Source of the DNA: Paenibacillus sp. CC-CFT747
GTDB taxonomy: Bacteria > Bacillota > Bacilli > Paenibacillales > NBRC-103111
NCBI GenBank assembly: GCA_030323305.1
Contig: CP106741.1
Span: 3,526,001 to 3,590,000 of the forward strand
DNA length: 64,000 nt
Direction: 5' to 3'
Within the stretch, counting starts at the first letter, position 1. Every line of letters starts with the position of its first letter. Shown one piece after another: positions 39,041 to 47,929 of the stretch. The notes under the pieces are model-generated. The model ran no database searches. It was not told the origin of the DNA and worked only from the letters and a program-made list of their open reading frames with translations. The translations under genes and the position numbers were made by a program.

Positions 39041-40334
39041 ATGAACAAAGCCCGGCTGACTTACCGTCTGGACCGCCAGCCTGACCCGAGAAAAGGAACC
39101 CAGCCTCCCGGGGGGAGAAGAAGGTCATCCCTCTTTCTGAAGAGGAATTTCGGGTGGTGGGGGATCCCCAGCCGTTGAACGAATATACGAATGACTACGG
39201 GGCGTGGAGCAGCCCCTTCGACGCCGAAACACGCCGCATCGAACAGCTGATCCGGCACAGCCAGGAGAAGCATCCGGAGGTGGTCCGTCCGTCCCGGGAA
39301 GCCTCCACGACAGACCTGGAGGAATGGGGGCCGCCGCATCACCCGGAGACGGGGTATGTGGAGGACGACCGGCACGAACCGTACCAGGAGGAAACGCCCC
39401 GGACGGTTCGGGAGAGGGGCTATATCCCGAGCACGGTCCGGACCGTCCGGTATTCCAAAACCCCTGGATCAAGGTGGCGGCTTCCGTGACGGGGGCGGTG
39501 GCCACAGGTGCCCTCCTCGGCTTCTTCGTCCTGTCGCTGTTCTCGGACGATTCCGGTTCCAAGGAGCTGCCGTCCGCAACGGGCGGCGGAGGCTCCAAGT
39601 CTGCCGTATCCGCCGGCAAGAGCGGCACGGCGGACCCGCAGACAGCGGGCGGCACCAAGCCGGATGCCGCTTCCGTACCGGCTTCAGCCCAGGCGGCCGC
39701 CGGAACAGCGGCCTCGATCCCAGCCCGAACCTACACGTTCCTGCAGACCGGCGGCTTCGGCACGGCCCAGGCAGCGGAAGCCCAGGCGGCCGAAATCCGC
39801 AAGAAGGGCGTAGCGGCGGTTACGGAGCCGGGGGATACCGTCTTCGTCTACTCCGGCATTGCCGCAAGCAAGGAAGACGCCAAAGCCGTCACCGCCAGCT
39901 TGATCGACAAGAAGATCGAAGTCTACGCCAAAACGGTCTCGGTGGCGGGGGCTTCCCAAATCCGCTGGAACGGCAAAGCGGAGGCTCTTCAAACCTACCT
40001 GTCCCAATCCGATCAGCTTCTCCGCATGATCAGCGGGCTGACCCTCGTTCATCTCGAGGAAGCCAAGCCGACGCCGCTTGACGAGGCTACGATGAAGGCC
40101 GTCAAGAAGGCCCACGACCAATGGACGGCCGGTCAGGCGGAGGTCGCCTCCGGCGCTACCGCCGAAGCCAAAACCGCTCTCCAAAAGATGAACAACGCCA
40201 TGAACACGGCGAAGCTGTCTCTCGACAAGTACAAGGAGGCACCGGCCACGGCGACGCTTTGGAATGCGCAGACAAATCTCATGCAGTTCGTGCTGGCCGA
40301 GAAGGAGCTGCTCCGGATTATCGGGGCCTCCTAG
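39041..40334 (+). CDS. spoIIB: SPOR-domain sporulation protein, SpoIIB-like by position, two frame breaks
   Basis: The protein has an acidic cytoplasmic N-terminus, a membrane span (ASVTGAVATGALLGFFVLSL), an Ala/Gly/Ser-rich linker, a SPOR domain (YTFLQTGGFGTAQAAEAQAA ... DTVFVYSGIAASKEDAKAV) and a helical C-terminal region. ATG 39041 (MNKARLTYRLDRQPDP) is found only after repairing G6 at 39110-39115 (gives PPGGEKKVIPLSEEEF); a second break is C4 at 39461-39464 (gives YSKTPWIKVAASV). The repaired length is about 431 residues. SPOR domains bind denuded septal peptidoglycan. B. subtilis spoIIB, also a SPOR membrane protein, lies in the same place between folC and maf, so the name rests on domain plus synteny. 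Confidence 0.75.
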
Positions 40335-40356
40335 AACACTCGTTAGCGGAAGGATA

Positions 40357-40386
40357 GCCGCCGGGGCTCAAGCTCCGGCGGTTTTT
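40357..40386 (+). terminator. terminator after the SPOR gene
   Basis: Stem CCGCCGG / CCGGCGG with inner GCT / AGC pairing is followed by TTTTT. Confidence 0.85.
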
Positions 40387-40396
40387 GGTGATGCGA

Positions 40397-40425
40397 TTGT
40401 ATCTCTCCGGACAAGACCGTATAAT
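40397..40425 (+). promoter_or_regulatory. promoter of the DUF4321-maf unit
   Basis: TTGTAT (40397-40402), 17-base spacer, perfect TATAAT (40420-40425). Confidence 0.72.
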
Positions 40426-40476
40426 GGGGGATAGGCTTTCGGCCTCTTACTCATCCTACATAAGGTAAGGGATTCT

Positions 40477-40718
40477 ATGAAAAAAATGCGTTTACGTTAA
40501 TCATCTTTATTGTCATCGGGCTTATCACCGGAGCTATTGTTTCCCAGCTGCTGGAGCCGGTCAAGGCCCTGTCTTTTCTGACCAAATCGGCTGAGATTTC
40601 CTGGGAGCCGCGGGCCGATCTCCACATTATCAAGTATTCGCTAGCGCTCCAAATCCGTCTCAACCTGATCAGCATCCTGGGGATTGTGGCCGCCTTTTGG
40701 ATTTACCGCAAGCTCTAA
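40477..40718 (+). CDS. DUF4321-like small membrane protein, hidden by loss of one A
   Basis: As written, ATG 40477 reads seven codons and stops. Restoring one A in the A7 run 40480-40486 gives MKKNAFTLIIFIVIGLITGA and then a two-span membrane protein of about 80 residues that ends AAFWIYRKL at TAA 40716-40718. This length and pattern (first span, KSAEISWEPRADLHI loop, second span) match the DUF4321 family found upstream of maf in Bacillales and Clostridia. A promoter with a perfect -10 and a GTAAGGG ribosome-binding site support it. Function unknown. Confidence 0.78.
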
Positions 40719-40757
40719 GAAGAAATCCGACATCTTTGCTGTCGAAAGGAGCCTCCC

Positions 40758-41474
40758 ATGTCACTGAACGCTCATCCGCTTATTCTGGCCTCCTCCTCTC
40801 CGCGAAGGCAGGAGCTGATCCGGACGCTTGGCCTTCCTTACGTCATCCGGGTAAGCGATGCCGACGAAACCGTCGAGCCGGGGCTTTCTCCGGCTCAGAT
40901 CGTAGAGACCCTGGCGCTCCGCAAGGCCGAAACCGTACGCGAGCTAATCCGAAAGGAACGCGACCTGCAGGGAGGCGTGATTATCGGATCCGACACGGTG
41001 GTGGTACTGGACGGAGAGGTGCTCGGCAAGCCGCGGGACCGGGAGGACGCCTTCATGACGCTGACCCGTCTTCAGGGCTCCACGCACGAGGTCTTCAGCG
41101 GAGTCGCCTGCCTGGCCGCCGGTGAACCGGAGCAGGCTCAGGAGTCCGCTGCCGCGGCCCGTTCCGTCGGACCGTCCATGAGCTACCGCCTCCGGCACGG
41201 AGCCGAGACAGAGAAACCCAGTGCCGCCGTGGGCCACTCGGTCAGCAAGGTGACCTTCCGTCCCATGAGTCACGAAGAGATCCTCGCGTACATCGCGACG
41301 GGGGAGCCCATGGACAAGGCCGGCTCCTACGGCGTGCAGGGCTTGGGATCGCTGTTCGTCGAGAGAATCGACGGAGACTTCTACTCCGTCATGGGCCTTC
41401 CGATGAACCTTCTGTATTCCATGCTTCTAGAATTTGGAATCAACCCTTTTGGGCAGCCGGAGGGCCGCGGTTAG
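40758..41474 (+). CDS. maf: Maf-family nucleotide pyrophosphatase with an internal insertion
   Basis: Maf proteins hydrolyse non-canonical or UTP/dTTP-type nucleotides and are linked to septum formation. The N-terminal ASSSPRRQELI motif, IIGSDTVVVLDGEVLGKP and SYGVQGLGSLFVERIDGDFYSV are diagnostic. The 238 residues exceed the usual 190-200. The excess lies at about residues 121-160 between SGVACLA and SVSKVTFRPM, a Ser/Ala/Arg-rich segment, with the frame intact on both sides. Position before radC matches Bacillus. Confidence 0.92.
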   Translation: MSLNAHPLILASSSPRRQELIRTLGLPYVIRVSDADETVEPGLSPAQIVETLALRKAETVRELIRKERDLQGGVIIGSDTVVVLDGEVLGKPRDREDAFMTLTRLQGSTHEVFSGVACLAAGEPEQAQESAAAARSVGPSMSYRLRHGAETEKPSAAVGHSVSKVTFRPMSHEEILAYIATGEPMDKAGSYGVQGLGSLFVERIDGDFYSVMGLPMNLLYSMLLEFGINPFGQPEGRG

Positions 41475-41524
41475 CTTCCTTCCGGTCTGGAAGGAAGGAA
41501 CCTTCTATATCCGGCAACCGATAG

Positions 41525-41557
41525 CAGGGGACCTGCCGCATGCAGGGACCCTCTTTT
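41525..41557 (+). terminator. probable terminator after maf
   Basis: Imperfect hairpin AGGGGACCTGC / GCAGGGACCCT (two mismatches inside) followed by TTTT. The remainder of 41475-41683 has no gene. Confidence 0.5.
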
Positions 41558-41683
41558 CATGCCTGAGGCCTTTCCGGCCGCTTCCTCTTTGTCGAAAGAT
41601 GGAAGATTTCCGGGGCGGCTGACTTCCGGTGTTTAGGTTGGTTTTTCCAGTCTATCCTTAATTTTTCGGAAAAAATAGGCGGT

Positions 41684-41711
41684 TTGTCAGTCAGGCAGAA
41701 CATGGTATAAT
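41684..41711 (+). promoter_or_regulatory. promoter of radC
   Basis: TTGTCA (41684-41689), 16-base spacer, perfect TATAAT (41706-41711). Confidence 0.75.
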
Positions 41712-41773
41712 AATAAAATGGATTCGTGCCTTGCATCGAATTACATAGAATTTTGCAAGAAAGAGGGGAATGG

Positions 41774-42463
41774 ATGGAGTCGCCAGGCATCACTTTGCGC
41801 GATGTTCCCAATGAAGAACGACCTAGAGAACGCATGCTGCATTTTGGGGCTCAAGCATTAAGCAACGCGGAACTGCTCGCCATTCTAATCCGTACGGGGA
41901 CGGTAGCCGAATCGGCTGTCCGGCTGGCGGAGCGGGTTCTGAAGGAATCCGGTTCGCTTCGTAACCTGGTAGATATGAGCGTCGACGAGCTTACGCGGGT
42001 TAAAGGAATAGGAGAGGCCAAAGCCCTCCAGATCCGCGCAGGCATTGAACTCGGGCGTCGTTTGTCACGGGCGTCCCTGCATGATAAAATAACCATTCGT
42101 TCTCCCCGGGATGCCGCCGCGCTCCTCATGGAGGATTTGCGATACCTTCAGAAGGAGCATTTTGTGTGCCTGTTTCTGAATACCAAAAATCACGTCATCG
42201 CCCAGGAAACGCTGTCCATGGGAAGCTTGAACGCTTCCATCGTCCATCCGCGGGAAGTGTTTCGTGCTGCCATGAAATGCAGCAGCGCCTCCCTGATCTG
42301 CGTACATAACCATCCGAGCGGGGATCCTACGCCAAGCCCGGAGGACATCGAAATCACCGCCCGTCTGGTAGAGGCGGGCCAAATCGTAGGAATCGAAGTG
42401 CTCGATCACATCATCATTGCGGATACGGGCTTTGTGAGTTTGAAGGAAAAAGGACACATGTAA
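41774..42463 (+). CDS. radC: RadC-family protein (JAMM/DUF2466)
   Basis: The 229-residue protein has an N-terminal helix-hairpin-helix region (ELTRVKGIGEAKALQIRAGI) and a C-terminal JAMM metalloprotease-like domain with HNHPSGDPTPSPED and the upstream catalytic-region Glu. I use ATG 41774 (MESPGITLRDVPNEERPRE), after GAGGGG; longer in-frame starts exist. Despite the name its role in repair is doubtful. The gene is intact and keeps the maf-radC-mreB order of Bacillus. Confidence 0.92.
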   Translation: MESPGITLRDVPNEERPRERMLHFGAQALSNAELLAILIRTGTVAESAVRLAERVLKESGSLRNLVDMSVDELTRVKGIGEAKALQIRAGIELGRRLSRASLHDKITIRSPRDAAALLMEDLRYLQKEHFVCLFLNTKNHVIAQETLSMGSLNASIVHPREVFRAAMKCSSASLICVHNHPSGDPTPSPEDIEITARLVEAGQIVGIEVLDHIIIADTGFVSLKEKGHM

Positions 42464-42491
42464 TATAATGGGATGGCAGCTGCGCGCTGCC
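42440..42491 (+). promoter_or_regulatory. promoter and leader hairpin of the mre operon
   Basis: TTGAAG (42440-42445), 18-base spacer, TATAAT (42464-42469), overlapping the end of radC. A perfect hairpin GGCAGC-TGCGC-GCTGCC at 42475-42491 follows at once, close to the expected transcript start. Confidence 0.6.
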
Positions 42492-42513
42492 ATTGAAGGG
42501 AGCCAAATTAGTT

Positions 42514-43547
42514 ATGTTCGGTGGATTTACTAAGGATCTTGGGATCGATTTGGGTACGGCGAATACCCTTGTATACGTTAAAGGCAAAGGAATCGTGGTG
42601 AGGAGCCTTCCGTGGTCGCCCTTCGGACGGATACGAAAACGATCGAGGCGGTGGGAGAAGCCGCCAAGAAGATGATCGGCCGGACCCCCGGCAACATCCG
42701 CGCGGTTCGCCCTATGAAGGACGGCGTCATCGCCGACTTCGAAACGACCGCCACGATGATCAAATATTTTCTGCGTCAAGCCCAGAAGCAGCGGGTGTTG
42801 TTCCAGCGTCATCCCAATGTCATGGTCTGTGTTCCTTCCGGTATTACGGCTGTGGAGAAGCGGGCGGTAGAGGATGCCACCAAGCAGGCGGGGGCCCGCG
42901 AAGCGTATACGATCGAAGAGCCTTTTGCCGCCGCTATCGGAGCGGACCTTCCGGTATGGGAGCCGACGGGCAGCATGGTGGTCGACATCGGAGGGGGCAC
43001 GACGGAGGTAGCCGTCATCTCCCTCGGAGGCATTGTCACCAGCCGCTCGATCCGAATCGCGGGAGACGAAATGGACGAGGCTATTACCCAATACATCAAG
43101 CGCATGTACAACCTCATGATCGGGGAGCGTACGGCCGAGCAGCTCAAGATCGAGATCGGCTCCGCGCTGCCCATGGAGAAGGGCGAGACGATGGAAATCC
43201 GCGGCCGCGACCTGGTCAGCGGACTGCCGAAGACTATGACGGTCACATCGGACGAAGTAACGGAAGCTTTGGCCGATACGGTCAACAGCATTGTGGACGC
43301 TGTCAAAATTACGCTGGAGAAATGTCCTCCGGAGCTTGCCGCCGACATCATGGACCGCGGCATCGTGCTCACTGGCGGCGGCGGACTTCTGCGCAACCTG
43401 GACAAGCTTCTTTCCCGGGAGACGGGAATGCCGGTCATGGTGGCCGAGAATCCGCTTGACTGCGTGGCCATCGGAACCGGACGAGCCCTCGACAACATTC
43501 ATCTCTTTAAAGTAAGAAGCGGCTCTTCCGGCAGATCCAAGCGTTAA
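42514..43547 (+). CDS. mreB: rod shape-determining actin homologue MreB, frameshifted
   Basis: Forms membrane-associated filaments that direct lateral wall synthesis. Motifs are [20 protein letters not shown] (phosphate 1), [38 protein letters not shown] (phosphate 2) and [14 protein letters not shown] (adenosine). The break is at GG 42602-42603; one added G gives [20 protein letters not shown]. The repaired length is about 344 residues. It is first in mreB-mreC-mreD. Confidence 0.95.
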
Positions 43548-43573
43548 AAACGAATTATAGAAGGTGTGCCGTC

Positions 43574-44431
43574 TTGTTCAAGCTTATGGGGAATAAAAAG
43601 ATGCTTGTGCTGATGCTTTCCTTGATATTCTTTATGACTCTGTTCGGGTTGACCTTGAGGACGAGGGAGAAACTCACCTATCCGGAAAGAATCATTACGG
43701 ATACCGTCTCGTGGACGCAGGGCTTGTTCAACAAGCCGGCCAGCTTCATCGCGGGAGTCTTTGAGGATATCGGGGAATTGCGGGTGCTTTACCAGGAGAA
43801 CAAAGCCCTCCGGATGACGCTGTCCCAGTATGCCCGGGATACGATGCGGCTGAACGACCTGGAAGCCCAGAACAAGAGGCTGAAGGATTTACTAGGCTTC
43901 ACGGAGCAGCAGAAAGCCGCTAATAATTATATTTATCATGTGGCTGAGGTGGTAGCCTACAGTCCCGACACCTACAGCAGTACGATCACGATTAACCTCG
44001 GCACCCGGGACGGCATTAAGCCGAATATGGCGGTGATGTCGGTCGACGGGCTGATCGGCCGGATCTCCCATGTAACGGATTTCCATTCGAAGGTGCAGCT
44101 GCTGACCGGCAATGATTCCGACGCCGCGGCCAAAGGAATCTCCGCCACCATCAAGGGCAAGGAGGATTCCTCCTTTGGCATCGTGAGCTACGATATCGAC
44201 AAGCAGGCTTTGGTGATGACCAAAATCCCCCAGACGGACGAGCTGGCTCCGAATGATATCGTCATTACCTCCGGACTCGGAGAAATCTTCCCGAAAGGCA
44301 TCGTCATCGGCAAGGTGCTGACGAAGGAAGTCGACCGTTTCGGTCTGAATTATATGGCGACGGTGGAGCCTGCCGCCAAATTTACTCACCTGCGGGAAGT
44401 GCTTGTCGTCGAAGTCCCGGACATGAGGTGA
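43574..44431 (+). CDS. mreC: rod shape-determining protein MreC
   Basis: The 285-residue membrane protein has one N-terminal span (KMLVLMLSLIFFMTLFGLTL), a coiled coil (residues about 70-105, with LNDLEAQNKRLKDLLGF) and an extracellular beta-barrel domain (VMSVDGLIGRI; ITSGLGEIFPKGIVIGKV). The start is TTG 43574 after AAGGTG. It links MreB to the elongasome. Intact. Confidence 0.94.
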   Translation: MFKLMGNKKMLVLMLSLIFFMTLFGLTLRTREKLTYPERIITDTVSWTQGLFNKPASFIAGVFEDIGELRVLYQENKALRMTLSQYARDTMRLNDLEAQNKRLKDLLGFTEQQKAANNYIYHVAEVVAYSPDTYSSTITINLGTRDGIKPNMAVMSVDGLIGRISHVTDFHSKVQLLTGNDSDAAAKGISATIKGKEDSSFGIVSYDIDKQALVMTKIPQTDELAPNDIVITSGLGEIFPKGIVIGKVLTKEVDRFGLNYMATVEPAAKFTHLREVLVVEVPDMR

Positions 44432-44435
44432 GCCT

Positions 44436-44975
44436 ATGAACCGCAACCGATTAACCCTGGTTCTTTTCGTCTTATTTCTTATTGAAGGCACTTGGCTTAA
44501 ATGGATCATACCGCCGGAATGGCAGGAGAACGTAATCGTCGCTCCTCACCTGCTTCTGACGGCGGTTCTTCTAATAGGCATCTATGTCAACCGGCATACC
44601 GCGCTACTTTACGGGGCCGGTTTCGGCCTTCTTCATGACATCGTCTATTACGGACCGATGATCGGACCTTACTGCTTATGCATGGGGCTATTGGGGTACG
44701 CCGCGGGTCTCATTTCCTTCCGTTCCTACAGCAGCATTTTGACGAGCATGTTTCTGGTGACGGTCGGCAACTTCGCCTTCGAGTGGCTCATCTACGGCAT
44801 TTACCGTGTATTTCAGGTGATCCACACCGACGTCAACCGCATCTTCCTGTACCAGATGCTGCCGAGCATTCTGATCAATTTGCTGTTTGCCCTCGTCATT
44901 TATGTCCCGATGCGGAGGCTGCTCGAGAAAGTGAAAGCGGGCGTCCGGACGGAGGATTACAACGGCGACGTGTAA
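44436..44975 (+). CDS. mreD: rod shape-determining protein MreD
   Basis: A 179-residue integral membrane protein with about five spans. Family-like segments are LLTAVLLIGIYVNRHTALLYG and GFGLLHDIVYYGPMIGPYCL. ATG 44436 follows GAGGTGAGCCT, four bases after the mreC stop. Intact. Confidence 0.92.
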   Translation: MNRNRLTLVLFVLFLIEGTWLKWIIPPEWQENVIVAPHLLLTAVLLIGIYVNRHTALLYGAGFGLLHDIVYYGPMIGPYCLCMGLLGYAAGLISFRSYSSILTSMFLVTVGNFAFEWLIYGIYRVFQVIHTDVNRIFLYQMLPSILINLLFALVIYVPMRRLLEKVKAGVRTEDYNGDV

Positions 44976-45045
44976 AGCCCATTCCATCATCCCCGTCCGC
45001 CGAGGACGGACGGCCGTTATTCTTGGCCAGGAGGTATACCCATTT

Positions 45046-45696
45046 ATGACGGCACCAGCCAAGAAGCAGCATGTGAATATAAAAGGAGTCAAGGAAGGCC
45101 TGCTGTTCGTCCTGGATGACACCTGCCGCTACACCGACCTGCTGGCGGAGCTCGAAGAGAAGCTGACCGGAACCCACAACAAGATTTTGTCCGGCCCTCA
45201 AATTTACGTTCAGGTCAAGCTGGGAGAGCGGATTCTGAACGAGGCGGAGAAAGAGCAGATCCGGGAATTGATCGGGAAGAGGGGCAACCTTCTCGTCCAA
45301 TCGATCGAAACGGAGCAGGCTGTAACGGATGAGATTATTCCAGGACTCGAGGAGTTCAAGGTGATCCGGGGAATGGTTCGTTCCGGCCAGACCGTATCCT
45401 TTGAAGGTAACCTGATGCTGCTCGGAGATGTTAACCCGGGAGGATCGATTCTCGCGTCCGGTGATATTATCATTATGGGGTCGCTGCGCGGGATGGCTCA
45501 CGCCGGAATGGAAGGCAAGGAGGATGCCATCATCGGTGCTTCCCACTTAAGACCCACCCAGCTGAGAATTGCGAATGTCATCAGCCGTCCGCCGGATGAG
45601 TGGGGCGTGGAAGAGGCCTTTATGGAATTCGCTTATATCCGGGACGGAGCGATGGAGATCGACAAGATCCATAACCTGCACCGTATCCGGCCTTAG
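45046..45696 (+). CDS. minC: septum site-determining protein MinC
   Basis: Inhibits FtsZ assembly away from midcell together with MinD. The 216-residue protein has a variable N-terminal domain and the conserved C-terminal beta-helix: IIPGLEEFKVIRGMVRSGQT, LGDVNPGGSILASGDIIIMG and SLRGMAHAG. ATG 45046 follows AGGAGGT. minE is not seen, as in other Gram-positives. Confidence 0.93.
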   Translation: MTAPAKKQHVNIKGVKEGLLFVLDDTCRYTDLLAELEEKLTGTHNKILSGPQIYVQVKLGERILNEAEKEQIRELIGKRGNLLVQSIETEQAVTDEIIPGLEEFKVIRGMVRSGQTVSFEGNLMLLGDVNPGGSILASGDIIIMGSLRGMAHAGMEGKEDAIIGASHLRPTQLRIANVISRPPDEWGVEEAFMEFAYIRDGAMEIDKIHNLHRIRP

Positions 45697-45770
45697 GGCC
45701 GAGGCAGCCGGAAGAGGTCCAGGCCTGTCAGCCTGCTTGCCCGGATCGACAAATAGAGAGGAGTGAGCCT

Positions 45771-46565
45771 ATGGGAGAGGCAATTGTCATCACTTCAGGC
45801 AAAGGCGGAGTGGGAAAAACCACGACATCGGCCAACATCGGCACCGCGCTGGCGCTTCAAGGGAAGAAAGTCTGCATGGTCGATACCGATATCGGTCTGC
45901 GGAACCTGGATGTCGTCATGGGCCTGGAGAACCGCATCATCTACGATCTGGTCGATGTGGTAGAGGGCCGATGCCGTCTGAAGCAGGCTCTTATCAAGGA
46001 CAAGCGGTTCGATGAGCTGTACCTGCTCCCCGCTGCGCAGACGAAGGATAAGCATTCCGTTTCGCCGGAGAGTGTGCGGGAAATCGTTCTGGAGCTTAAG
46101 AAAGAGTTTGATTTTGTTGTAATCGACTGTCCGGCCGGGATCGAGCAGGGATTCAAGAATGCGGTAGCCGGCGCGGACAAAGCCATCGTGGTGACCACTC
46201 CGGAGAACGCCGCCGTCCGGGATGCGGACCGGATCATCGGCCTCTTAGAGAAAGAGAACATGCAATCGACCAGCCTTGTGGTGAACCGGATCCGCCCGAA
46301 TATGGTAAAGAAGGGCGAAATGCTCGACATCGACGAGATTTGCCAGGTGCTGGCGATTGATCTCCTGGGCATTGTTCCGGATGATGAGCACGTCATCAAG
46401 GCTGCCAATTCGGGAGAACCGACGGTTATGAATCCGACGTCCCGGGCGGCCGTAGCTTACCGCAACATCGCGAGACGGATTCTGGGGGATACGGTTCCTC
46501 TCATGTCTTTGAACGAGAAGCCGAGCATGTTCGCTAAGATGAAGAAATTTTTTGGTATGGGATAG
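45771..46565 (+). CDS. minD: septum site-determining ATPase MinD
   Basis: The 264-residue ATPase has the deviant Walker A motif SGKGGVGKTTTSANIG, the VDTDIGLRNLDVVMGLENR segment and VVIDCPAGIEQGF (Walker B). A C-terminal basic amphipathic helix (MFAKMKKFFG) serves as the membrane-targeting sequence. ATG 45771 follows GAGAGGAG. It partners with MinC. Confidence 0.96.
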   Translation: MGEAIVITSGKGGVGKTTTSANIGTALALQGKKVCMVDTDIGLRNLDVVMGLENRIIYDLVDVVEGRCRLKQALIKDKRFDELYLLPAAQTKDKHSVSPESVREIVLELKKEFDFVVIDCPAGIEQGFKNAVAGADKAIVVTTPENAAVRDADRIIGLLEKENMQSTSLVVNRIRPNMVKKGEMLDIDEICQVLAIDLLGIVPDDEHVIKAANSGEPTVMNPTSRAAVAYRNIARRILGDTVPLMSLNEKPSMFAKMKKFFGMG

Positions 46566-46571
46566 GATAAG

Positions 46572-47738
46572 ATGTTTCCCTTATTAAACAAGTTTAAAAG
46601 AATTGACTGGTCCCTTGTCCTTATCCTCCTAGCGTTTATGGTAATCAGCACGTTTCTGATTTACAGCGCTACGATCAGCTCGAAATACGCCGATATGGGC
46701 TTTCATAAGAAGAACCTGGTATTCTATGCGGTCGGATTCGTCGCCCTCTTTGGAGTGGCGCTGTTTAACTTCCGGTGGCTGCTGAAATCCTCCATTTATT
46801 TATATGCCATCGGGCTGATTCTTCTCGCCGGTTTGTATACCCCTCTCGGCAAAGTCTATTTCGGGGCGCGGGGATGGTATACCATTCCCGGACTTAACAT
46901 GGACTTTCAGCCGGCGGAGCTTGTGAAGCTGATCCTCATCATTACCATAGCCGCTTACATCGGACGGCGGGAAGGGGAGAAGCTGGAGCTGCTGCGCGAT
47001 GTCATCCCGATCGGCGTCATTGTGGCCGTTCCTTTCGCGATGGTCGTCCTCATGCCCGATCTTGGGAACGCCATTATCTTCATTGTCATCCTGCTCGGCA
47101 TGTATTGGATCGGAAACATCAAATTCCTCCATGTGCTGATCGGGACGACGCTGGTGGCGGGGAGCATCGGATTGTTCGTCTTTCTGTTCAGCTCTTACCA
47201 TGATGAAGTCTCCAAGGTCATGGAGGCGATGGGCGGGGGGCACTGGGTCCAGCGGTTCGACTCCTTCCTGAGCCCGGAAACGAGCAGCCGGGACACCAAC
47301 TTCCAGGGTGAAAATTCCAAGATTGCGATCGGCTCCGGGAACTTGACCGGGAACGGCTATCTGAAGGGAACCTCCGTTCACAGCAACTTTATTCCCGTCG
47401 CTTACTCCGACGCCATCTTTGTCGTGGTGGGAGAGGAATTCGGCTTCCGGGGCGCCGTCATCCTGCTTGTCCTCTACTTCATCATGATCTATCGGATGAT
47501 CATTATCTCGATGGAGACGGAGGATTTGCGGGGTTCATACATCATAGTGGGAATCGTTTCCCTGTATGTGTTCCAGATTTTCGAGAACGTGGGCATGCTC
47601 ATAGGCCTTATGCCGATTACCGGCATTACCCTTCCGTTCGTCAGCTACGGGGGGACCTCCCTGCTGATCAATATGGTGGCGATCGGACTCGTCATGAGCA
47701 TCCGAGTTCACCAGGAGAAGCCGGACGAACTGGAATGA
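46572..47738 (+). CDS. rodA: SEDS-family peptidoglycan polymerase RodA/FtsW type
   Basis: The 388-residue polytopic membrane protein has about ten spans. SEDS motifs are FQPAELVKLILI, VLMPDLGNAIIF and LPFVSYGGTSLLINM. ATG 46572 lies six bases after minD. The lateral-wall polymerase RodA is the best fit from its place after the mre/min genes; FtsW or SpoVE assignment cannot be excluded by eye. Confidence 0.88.
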   Translation: MFPLLNKFKRIDWSLVLILLAFMVISTFLIYSATISSKYADMGFHKKNLVFYAVGFVALFGVALFNFRWLLKSSIYLYAIGLILLAGLYTPLGKVYFGARGWYTIPGLNMDFQPAELVKLILIITIAAYIGRREGEKLELLRDVIPIGVIVAVPFAMVVLMPDLGNAIIFIVILLGMYWIGNIKFLHVLIGTTLVAGSIGLFVFLFSSYHDEVSKVMEAMGGGHWVQRFDSFLSPETSSRDTNFQGENSKIAIGSGNLTGNGYLKGTSVHSNFIPVAYSDAIFVVVGEEFGFRGAVILLVLYFIMIYRMIIISMETEDLRGSYIIVGIVSLYVFQIFENVGMLIGLMPITGITLPFVSYGGTSLLINMVAIGLVMSIRVHQEKPDELE

Positions 47739-47778
47739 AGGCCGAACCTGAGTGTCTTTCTTGCCTCTCCTTACCATT

Positions 47779-47812
47779 ACCTTCCGTTGCATTGCCGACG
47801 GAAGGTTTTTTA
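47779..47812 (+). terminator. terminator after rodA
   Basis: Perfect nine-pair stem ACCTTCCGT / ACGGAAGGT followed by a T run. Confidence 0.9.
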
Positions 47813-47929
47813 TTTGTAGAAACGTCTACTCCCGGTGGCCGTCCGTCTCCAAGCGCGAAACGGAATAAATCCCTATCCCCATTTCATAAGATGAGAGTAA
47901 ACAAGCTATCGCGAAACGGGGGCACGGAT

